Of a stretch of 5,190 nt of DNA, positions 1 to 5,190 are shown piece after piece. Source of the DNA: Lentimicrobiaceae bacterium. GTDB taxonomy: Bacteria; Bacteroidota; Bacteroidia; Bacteroidales; WCHB1-69. Both the position numbers and the translations under genes were made by a program. Below the pieces are notes generated by a model. The model ran no database searches, was not told where the DNA came from, and worked only from the letters and a program-made list of their open reading frames with translations. The stretch lies in contig WQWP01000147.1 in NCBI GenBank assembly GCA_009787485.1, forward strand, positions 1 to 5,190. The letters are read 5' to 3'. Each line of letters opens with the position of its first letter. Position 1 is the stretch's first letter.

Positions 1-1
1 G

Positions 2-340
2 AAAAAGTTTGAATCTATGGAGCCTTACGAGCCCGATTTTATCGTGTGCAACTGTCCGGGCTGCCCCATGTTTTTAGATAAATGGCAATACACCATCGCC
101 GAACTGGAAAACAAAACTTACGACAAAGAAGGCTACGGCATTCCAGTGCTTACTTACGAAGAGATGACCGGTATGTTGCTGGGCTACAACCCTTGGGAGA
201 TGGGCATGCAACTGCATCAGGTGCAAGTGGATCGGCTTTTAAATAAAATTGGGATTCCGTTTGATAAGGATGACAAGTACCGCGGAGTTAATGGGAAGAT
301 TTTGCCGATGCCGAATAAACCGGGTGTGTTGAAAGTGTAA
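2..340 (+). CDS. HdrB-like CCG-domain iron-sulfur protein, C-terminal part (partial)
   Basis: The reading frame is open from the left edge (first whole codon at position 2) to a TAA at 338-340, giving 112 residues. The Met at 17 is internal and is not taken as the start, because the frame continues upstream of it and the family is around 300 residues. Near the start of the fragment is the sequence VCNCPGCPMFLDKWQ, with Cys at fragment residues 16, 18 and 21. The C-P-G-C pair fits the last CxxC of a CCG (cysteine-rich) domain, which in heterodisulfide reductase subunit B and its relatives helps hold a catalytic iron-sulfur cluster. The rest is a typical C-terminal tail with GYNPWEMGMQLHQVQVDRLL. 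Known for the family: thiol/disulfide or quinone-linked electron transfer, usually with a 4Fe-4S partner subunit encoded next door. Here that partner would lie outside the window. The physiological partner is unknown. Family assignment is fairly sure; exact function is not. Confidence 0.8.
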   Translation, partial: KKFESMEPYEPDFIVCNCPGCPMFLDKWQYTIAELENKTYDKEGYGIPVLTYEEMTGMLLGYNPWEMGMQLHQVQVDRLLNKIGIPFDKDDKYRGVNGKILPMPNKPGVLKV

Positions 341-341
341 T

Positions 342-1364
342 TTATTTCACCACCACAAACTTCCCTTGCCCCCAAATCGTATTCCCCTCCATCAGTTTGT
401 AGATATAATTTCCTGCCGCCAGCGCAGCAGTATTTAATGAGCATTGTAGCCCGTTCATATTTTCTTCCATTACCAAACTTCCCAACGAATTATAAATCAT
501 TACCTTTCCGGAAAAATGTTCGTTTAGCTCAAGGTTTAAAACCTCAGTAGCCGGATTGGGGAATGCTTTGGCTTTTAAAGAGGAAAAGAGAGGTTGGGTA
601 ATTCCTAAGTCATAATTTAAAGAGATGTCATCAATCCATAAAGTACTCCCTATGTTTCCTTTACATTCCATCAGCTTCTCGAAATTAACGCCGGCGCTTG
701 CCACGAAAAGTATGCGAATTTCAGAAAACCATTTGTTCCAATATTGTTCAGGAATAGTAATTTTAAATTGAGTCCAGTTATTAACCGTCTGTTTAATAAT
801 TAATTTTTCCACAAAAACTTCTACAAGACCACCAGCCCAATCATAAAATCCGATATCAATCAAAGCAGAATCGAATTTTGCATTATCGTCTGTGGCCGGT
901 CTATATCTATACCAACCTTCCAATGCTCGTGGAGTACTATAACCAGCCCAATCTCTTGAAAGGGTTACACTACCTTCGGTACCTATAAATTCATCTACAA
1001 ACTCTTGATTAATGGTTCCCACCATTCCGGGAAGAAATACGTCATTTCCGAATGGAATTTTTCCTGAGACCAATTTAATACTATAATTTCCGTGTTTGGG
1101 ATTGTCAGGATCCCTGTGAGCGGTAATACTTCCAGGTCCCTGAGCATTATCTATCCCATACAAAGAGTTGAGCGTGTAAAAGTAGTACCCTTCCTCTGTA
1201 CTCCCTCCATATTCTAAATAAGTGCGACCACTGGCTCCTGTTTTCGACTTCCAATCGGTTTCAAAACTTCCATCGGGAAGTTGTAGTTGGGCGTTAAGGG
1301 AGAGGGGAGAAAGGAGAAGGGAGAAAAGGAAAAAAGGCAAAAGGTAGAGGGTAATTTTTTTCAT
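342..1364 (-). CDS. Secreted PCMD-like protein with T9SS type A sorting domain
   Basis: This is a 340-residue protein. A Sec signal peptide is visible: MKK, a long Leu/Phe-rich core, and likely cleavage after Ala25 in LNAQ. Residues about 27-255 form one domain that resembles the PCMD family (putative carbohydrate metabolism domain, a beta-sandwich seen mainly in Bacteroidota). It has GSFE at 32-35, a PRALEGWYRYRP stretch at about 145-156, and an LWIDDISL strand at about 242-249 that closes the sandwich. Residues 267-340 are a Por secretion tail: FPNPATEVLNLEL, the MIYNSLGSLV strand, AGNYIYKL, and a basic end FVVVK. This predicts export across the outer membrane by the type IX system, followed by surface anchoring or release. 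No catalytic motif is visible, so a binding role is as likely as an enzymatic one. The start is the ATG at 1362-1364, directly before the signal peptide. It lies 11 bases downstream of the receptor gene, which suggests one transcript. The PCMD call rests on recalled family features and is less certain than the signal peptide and sorting tail. Confidence 0.82.
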   Translation of the reverse strand: MKKITLYLLPFFLFSLLLSPLSLNAQLQLPDGSFETDWKSKTGASGRTYLEYGGSTEEGYYFYTLNSLYGIDNAQGPGSITAHRDPDNPKHGNYSIKLVSGKIPFGNDVFLPGMVGTINQEFVDEFIGTEGSVTLSRDWAGYSTPRALEGWYRYRPATDDNAKFDSALIDIGFYDWAGGLVEVFVEKLIIKQTVNNWTQFKITIPEQYWNKWFSEIRILFVASAGVNFEKLMECKGNIGSTLWIDDISLNYDLGITQPLFSSLKAKAFPNPATEVLNLELNEHFSGKVMIYNSLGSLVMEENMNGLQCSLNTAALAAGNYIYKLMEGNTIWGQGKFVVVK

Positions 1365-1375
1365 AATGATTTATT

Positions 1376-3859
1376 TTAAATTTTAACAATAAGTTGCAAT
1401 GTATAAGTTCTCGGCGGCTCTGCATAAAGCGGCCGTAAGGCATATAGCCGGTTTGTTACATTTTTTACAATAAAACTGATAGATACTTTGTCAAAATAAT
1501 AACTTGCGCGAAGATCAAGTGTGAGTGATCCTTTTTTGTTAGCATTAAAGAAGTTATAAAAATTATAAAATGGAAGGTCTCCACTCGCTGCAGCGAACTT
1601 TCTCTCCACATCTGTTAATGTAGGATTATTTTTATCGTAAATAAACATAAAACGATCCACATTTCTCATGGCGCTATAATAAGCTAAAGTACCTCCTATC
1701 GCAAATTTTTTGAAGAAAATAAATTCAAGATCAAATTTTACCATGTGTTCAATTCTGTATTTTAACACGTTACGGGAAGTGTCGGAACTTGATCTTGCGA
1801 AGGACAGCGTATCCGGCGTTTTGTGATCACTAATAAAATAAATGTAATCCCGATCTTTGGTAACCGGATGACTCCATGTGTAAGAAGCCATGAAAGTGCA
1901 TTTTATATCTTTCGAAATTCTGCCTTCTCCCATAAATGCTACGTCTATACCATATACTTGCGCAGGACCAATATTCAGGAATTTATATCCGAATCTTTTG
2001 GGAACAAAACTGCTATTTCCCCACGGTCCCATCGAAAATTCAATAAAGTTCTCATATTCCTGATGAAAATAGCACACATCGAACATTCCTCTGAAGCCGA
2101 ACACTTGAAACGGCTGCATGACGCCTATTTCAAAGTTCCAGCTGGTTTCGGGATTTAGTTGCGGATTGGGATAAAAACCGTAATTGCCAATGGTTAAAGA
2201 GATAAACTTTTCACCAATGGTAGGAAAACGATAGCCTTGTCCCACAGAAGCTCTGATAGCTGTTTTTGATGTAGGAACCTGATAATTCACTCCCATTCTA
2301 AAAATAGGTTTACCCTTTGCTTCCGATTCAATTTCCGGACCCCACAAATTGTAATATTCCCACCTTCCGCCCATTTGAACTGTTAAACTTCTTTTTAAAA
2401 ACTTTTGTTCTAACTGTACGTATGCTGCAAAATTGTTAGAGTATGCTGAAGATGGCTCATTCTCTATTACAAGATGCGGGTCACCGCCACCATTAAATAT
2501 GGGCCCGTAAGAAGTGGCATATTGGTTACTTGCGCCCGCCACAATGGTCAATCCTATTTTTTGAAATGTTTTATTGTACTGATATTCATCGAATACCATC
2601 ATGGCTTGCGAATTCAAATTTCCGGAAAGTTCTTGACTATCATTAAATAAAATCCTGTTTCTAAATGTGTGTGCGGCGCCTTTTTGGGATACATATTTTA
2701 CAACAGGATCTACATAAAAAGTAAACTCTTTGAATTGATAGAACGACCCTTCGTATGTTCTAAAAATGTTGGTATCCGCATCAAACCAAATGTAAGATTG
2801 GGCGTTGTTGGAATACATGAAATTTCCGTTTAAACTTACCGAAAGCCCTTTTATTTTTTCAAACCGGTAGCGGGAGGCGAAATTCAGGCGGTATCTTTGG
2901 TCGAATTTGCCTCGTGTGCTGGAGTTGAAACTTCTTGTGGTTGAAATTCTTTCTTGAGGTCCAATGTAACTTTGATCGTTATATACTTCTCCGCCTACTA
3001 CCAGGTCGAAATTCTTTTTAATGATTCTTGAATGAAGAAACGAAAGCCCGGCTTCTATAGGATTGGCATTGAGCCAACTTACCTGATACGGATTTCGTGG
3101 CTTATCGTACAATGCAGCAAATGTGGTAACTTGGGTTTGAGGTTTCGATCGTGGATAGGCGGTAAGTACGTTTATAGCGCCGGTAAGCGCAGCGGAGCCA
3201 AAGAGCACGGAAGCCGCACCTTTTATAATTTCCACCTGTTCAATGCTTTCCATAGGGATAAAATTCCACATAGGGCGGCCTGCATCGGGACGAAGCAACG
3301 GCATGTCATCCAACATGATCATAACGCGGCTTCCCATGCCGGAGCTGTATCCACTGCCGCCGCGAATTTGGGGCTCATTGTCCACCACCACGATGCCGCC
3401 GGCGCTGCTTACCAAATTATCAACAGATACAAAGTTTTTGTTTTCAGATTGTTTAGGTTGTAAAACGACTAACGAAGTGGTTGCAATTTCCGGGTTGGTT
3501 TCATATTTCGAGACGCTTATTTGCGCTTCTTCCAAACGGGTGGCTATGGGCTGCAAAGCAATTACATCTCTTATTTCCTTTTTTTTAGATGAAAAAATGT
3601 ATGTTTTTTTCACAGGCTCGAACATGCCTTGCATAAATTCTACCACGCAGGTATCTTTGTTGATACTCACCGAAAAATCGCCGTTTATGTCCGCCAAGAA
3701 CATGCCGTCTAAGCAATCTACGCGTATTTGTGTTAAAGGAATGGGGGTGTTTTCGAGGGCGTCTTTTACGGTAACTTTCAATGTATATTGTGCGAATAGA
3801 GGGATTTGCACGAACAAACAGCCAACCAACAAAATAAAAGCGTAATATCTTTTTATCAT
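1376..3859 (-). CDS. TonB-dependent outer-membrane receptor
   Basis: This 827-residue protein has the domain order of a Bacteroidota TonB-dependent receptor. The signal peptide ends near Ala23 (PLFAQ). Residues about 25-105 form a carboxypeptidase-regulatory-like beta-sandwich extension containing VKDALENTPIPLTQI and ADINGDFSV. The plug domain covers about 115-235, with QIRGGSGYSSGMGSRVMIML, the MESIEQVEIIKGAASVLFGS signature and GAINVLTAYP. The remainder is a 22-strand-type barrel, with the conserved GQGYRFPTIGEKF and NPQLNPETSWNFEIGV segments and a closing NVTNRLYALRP...YTLQLIVKI strand. Such receptors import ligands such as siderophores, heme, cobalamin or glycans using TonB/ExbBD energy. 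The ligand here cannot be deduced, and no SusD homologue is adjacent. The final residue is Ile rather than the common Phe, although the last strand otherwise alternates normally. The ATG at 3857-3859 is chosen because it directly precedes the signal peptide and follows a plausible promoter with a short AT-rich leader. It is the likely first gene of a two-gene operon with the downstream T9SS protein. Confidence 0.95.
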   Translation of the reverse strand: MIKRYYAFILLVGCLFVQIPLFAQYTLKVTVKDALENTPIPLTQIRVDCLDGMFLADINGDFSVSINKDTCVVEFMQGMFEPVKKTYIFSSKKKEIRDVIALQPIATRLEEAQISVSKYETNPEIATTSLVVLQPKQSENKNFVSVDNLVSSAGGIVVVDNEPQIRGGSGYSSGMGSRVMIMLDDMPLLRPDAGRPMWNFIPMESIEQVEIIKGAASVLFGSAALTGAINVLTAYPRSKPQTQVTTFAALYDKPRNPYQVSWLNANPIEAGLSFLHSRIIKKNFDLVVGGEVYNDQSYIGPQERISTTRSFNSSTRGKFDQRYRLNFASRYRFEKIKGLSVSLNGNFMYSNNAQSYIWFDADTNIFRTYEGSFYQFKEFTFYVDPVVKYVSQKGAAHTFRNRILFNDSQELSGNLNSQAMMVFDEYQYNKTFQKIGLTIVAGASNQYATSYGPIFNGGGDPHLVIENEPSSAYSNNFAAYVQLEQKFLKRSLTVQMGGRWEYYNLWGPEIESEAKGKPIFRMGVNYQVPTSKTAIRASVGQGYRFPTIGEKFISLTIGNYGFYPNPQLNPETSWNFEIGVMQPFQVFGFRGMFDVCYFHQEYENFIEFSMGPWGNSSFVPKRFGYKFLNIGPAQVYGIDVAFMGEGRISKDIKCTFMASYTWSHPVTKDRDYIYFISDHKTPDTLSFARSSSDTSRNVLKYRIEHMVKFDLEFIFFKKFAIGGTLAYYSAMRNVDRFMFIYDKNNPTLTDVERKFAAASGDLPFYNFYNFFNANKKGSLTLDLRASYYFDKVSISFIVKNVTNRLYALRPLYAEPPRTYTLQLIVKI

Positions 3860-3885
3860 ATATATAATATAGTATAAATGGGTGG

Positions 3886-3893
3886 CAAAAATA
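3886..3893 (-). promoter_or_regulatory. Probable Bacteroidota -7 promoter box for the TonB receptor
   Basis: Read on the minus strand, 3893 to 3886 is TATTTTTG, an exact match to the Bacteroidota -7 consensus TAnnTTTG. It sits 26 bases before the receptor ATG, which would give a leader of roughly 20 bases. The upstream element is weak. A TTG at 3911-3909 lies only 15 bases away, shorter than the usual spacing, and no TTTG is seen at the expected distance. The leader has no Shine-Dalgarno sequence, as is usual in this phylum. The box is inferred from the match and position only. Confidence 0.5.
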
Positions 3894-3967
3894 GTTTTTT
3901 ATTGATACCAACTCGCATTTAACGAATAAAAAATATATTATTTGGTTGGGGGTTAGTGAAATAAAAA

Positions 3968-3985
3968 TGTTAATAGGTGTTAATA
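3968..3985. repeat. Short direct repeat, TGTTAATA twice at 10-bp spacing
   Basis: TGTTAATA occurs at 3968-3975 and again at 3978-3985, so the two copies are one helical turn apart. They lie about 75-90 bases upstream of the proposed receptor -7 box. That geometry could suit a regulator binding one face of the DNA, but the units are AT-rich and short, so chance is a real alternative. Confidence 0.3.
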
Positions 3986-4017
3986 TGTTTTATGTAAACT
4001 ACCCCACCCTGCGGGCA

Positions 4018-4045
4018 CCCCTTCAAAATTTGAAGGGGATTTTTT
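4018..4045 (+). terminator. Palindromic hairpin with T-run, terminator-like on the plus strand
   Basis: CCCCTTCAAA at 4018-4027 and TTTGAAGGGG at 4029-4038 are perfect inverted copies around a single A. A realistic fold pairs CCCCTTC with GAAGGGG (7 bp) around an AT loop. On the plus strand it is followed by A and six T at 4040-4045, the form of an intrinsic terminator. The odd point is direction: the nearest gene end is pgk on the minus strand, whose stop is 9 bases from the hairpin. On that strand the hairpin is preceded by A residues and followed by TGCCCGC with no U-tract. It may still end pgk transcripts imperfectly, or be part of a dispersed intergenic repeat. Confidence 0.5.
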
Positions 4046-4047
4046 GG

Positions 4048-5190
4048 TTAATTCTCTTCCAGGGCTTTGATTCCGGGGAGTTCGATGCCTTCCAAGTATT
4101 CGAGCATGGCGCCGCCGCCGGTGCTGATGTAGGACACATCTTTCGAGAGTTTGAACTTTCCGAGCGCTGCGATGGTGTCGCCGCCGCCAATTAAGGAGTA
4201 GGCGCCGTTTTGGGTGGCTTCTACTACGGCTTGTGCTACCGCTTTTGTTCCGGCATCGAATGTATCAAATTCAAAAACGCCTACCGGTCCGTTCCATAGG
4301 ATTGTTTTAGAACTTAAAATCACCTCTTTGAACAGGTTACGGGTATTTTCGCCGGCGTCCATGCCCTCCCAGCCATCCGGAATATTCCGGTCTTTGGTGA
4401 GCCACACGTTGGCGTCTGCTGCAAATTTATCGGCACAAACGTAATCTATCGGCAAATAGAAATTGATTCCTTTTCTTTTGGCTTGCTCTAAAATCTCTTT
4501 GGCTACGGGCACCATATCTTCTTCAAACAGAGAGTTTCCGTGGGTAAATCCTAATGCAGAGATAAAGGTGTAACTCATGCCACCGCCTATAATCAAGTTA
4601 TCTACTTTTTCCATTAAATTCCTTAAAATGTTGAGTTTGGTAGAAATTTTTGCCCCTCCGATAATGGCGGTGAAAGGAGATTTTTTTTCTTCCAACACTT
4701 TTTTCAAACTTTGCACTTCGCTGTAGAGCAGGTAGCCGGCGTAGGCATTTCCGGGGAAAAATTGGGCAATGGTAGCAGTGGAAGCGTGCTCGCGGTGTGC
4801 CGCGCCAAAAGCGTCGTTCACATAGATATCGCCTAATTGGGCAATCGCTTTTGCAAACGCCAAATCGCCTTCCTCTTCTTCTTTATGAAAGCGAAGGTTT
4901 TCGAACAGCGCCACATCTCCCGAATGCAGTTGGTTGATTTTATCTTCAATATCGGCGTCTAACACATCGCCGAGAAAAACCACCGGTTTTTCCAGTGTTT
5001 CGCAAACGGCGCCGAGAATGTGTTTTAAAGAGAATGTGTCGTTTACTTTTCCTTTGGGTCTTCCCAGGTGCGACATTAACAGGGCGATACCGCCTTCGTT
5101 GGTAATTTTATTCACCGTTTCCAACGTGCGTTTGATGCGCGTGGTGCTGGTTACTTGCAGTTGTTCGTTTTGAGGCACGTTGTAATCAAC
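4048..5190 (-). CDS. pgk: Phosphoglycerate kinase (N-terminus beyond the window)
   Basis: The frame runs from the right edge to TAA at 4048-4050 and gives 380 residues. By comparison with family members of about 395-400 residues, only some 15-20 N-terminal residues are missing. Counting from the edge, the family landmarks are: VDYNVP at 1-6 (the RVDxNVP signature), SHLGRPKG at 40-47, LFENLRF at 95-101, NDAFGAAHREHAST at 125-138, GGAKISTK at 178-185, IIGGGMSYTF at 200-209, LWNGPVGVFE at 298-307, GGGDTIAA at 335-342 and STGGGAMLE at 356-364. These supply the 3-phosphoglycerate-binding basic patch in the N-domain and the nucleotide-binding glycine loops in the C-domain. The enzyme is cytosolic and interconverts 1,3-bisphosphoglycerate + ADP with 3-phosphoglycerate + ATP in glycolysis and gluconeogenesis. 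A GTG at 5176-5178 could be mistaken for a start, but it encodes the Val of the NVP motif. No promoter is visible, as it would lie outside the window. Confidence 0.97.
   Translation of the reverse strand, partial: VDYNVPQNEQLQVTSTTRIKRTLETVNKITNEGGIALLMSHLGRPKGKVNDTFSLKHILGAVCETLEKPVVFLGDVLDADIEDKINQLHSGDVALFENLRFHKEEEEGDLAFAKAIAQLGDIYVNDAFGAAHREHASTATIAQFFPGNAYAGYLLYSEVQSLKKVLEEKKSPFTAIIGGAKISTKLNILRNLMEKVDNLIIGGGMSYTFISALGFTHGNSLFEEDMVPVAKEILEQAKRKGINFYLPIDYVCADKFAADANVWLTKDRNIPDGWEGMDAGENTRNLFKEVILSSKTILWNGPVGVFEFDTFDAGTKAVAQAVVEATQNGAYSLIGGGDTIAALGKFKLSKDVSYISTGGGAMLEYLEGIELPGIKALEEN

Noticed and set aside
335..350. Bidirectional terminator between the two convergent genes
   Set aside because: The palindrome is short, AT-rich and has a central mismatch, with no GC-rich stem or proper T-tract on either side.
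3818..3829. Possible lipobox (LVGC, Cys14) in the TonB receptor signal peptide
   Set aside because: The hydrophobic stretch continues past Cys14 to a normal PLFAQ signal-peptidase I site, so an early lipoprotein cleavage is unlikely.
3243..3845. 200-codon plus-strand open frame, and another at 3032-3463
   Set aside because: Both lie entirely antisense to the N-terminal and plug coding region of the TonB receptor. They show no recognisable domain, and the receptor frame is clearly the coding one.
3585..3911. Minus-strand alternative frame overlapping the receptor start
   Set aside because: It is out of frame with the receptor and rich in Arg/His shadow sequence. It has no signal peptide or domain, and its start lies upstream of the likely promoter box.
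4001..4038. Possible G-quadruplex on the minus strand
   Set aside because: Only three suitable G-runs (GGGG, GGG, GGGG) occur on the minus strand. A fourth is lacking within loop distance.
3946..4194. Plus-strand open frame across the pgk 3' end
   Set aside because: It runs through the hairpin and then antisense to the conserved STGGGAMLE end of pgk. Its sequence has no family features.

Overview
The window looks like chromosomal DNA from a member of the Bacteroidota. The evidence is a large TonB-dependent receptor with an N-terminal beta-sandwich extension, a secreted protein ending in a type IX secretion (T9SS) type A sorting tail, AT-rich leaders without a Shine-Dalgarno sequence, and a Bacteroidota-type TAnnTTTG promoter box upstream of the receptor. 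I cannot name a genus. No RNA genes, CRISPR array, insertion sequence or phage genes were seen.

Layout from left to right. (1) Positions 2-340, plus strand: the 3' end of an HdrB-like iron-sulfur (CCG-domain) protein, cut by the left edge. (2) Positions 342-1364, minus strand: a secreted PCMD-like protein with a T9SS tail, convergent with gene 1 and separated from it by one base. (3) Positions 1376-3859, minus strand: an 827-residue TonB-dependent receptor, 11 bases upstream of the PCMD-like gene and probably co-transcribed with it. (4) Positions 3860-4047: a 188-base intergenic region with the likely receptor promoter, a 10-bp-periodic direct repeat, and a C-rich segment with a perfect 21-base interrupted palindrome next to a T-run. 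(5) Positions 4048-5190, minus strand: phosphoglycerate kinase (pgk), complete at the C-terminus but missing its N-terminus at the right edge.

The receptor and the PCMD/T9SS protein form the only apparent functional unit: an outer-membrane transporter plus a protein probably exported to the cell surface. No SusD-type lipoprotein lies between or after them, so this is not a classical SusCD pair, and the substrate cannot be read from the sequence. The HdrB-like and pgk genes are ordinary metabolic genes (electron transfer and glycolysis) that happen to flank it. Nothing here amounts to a clearly new system. The receptor/PCMD pair and the palindromic intergenic element are the parts most worth checking.
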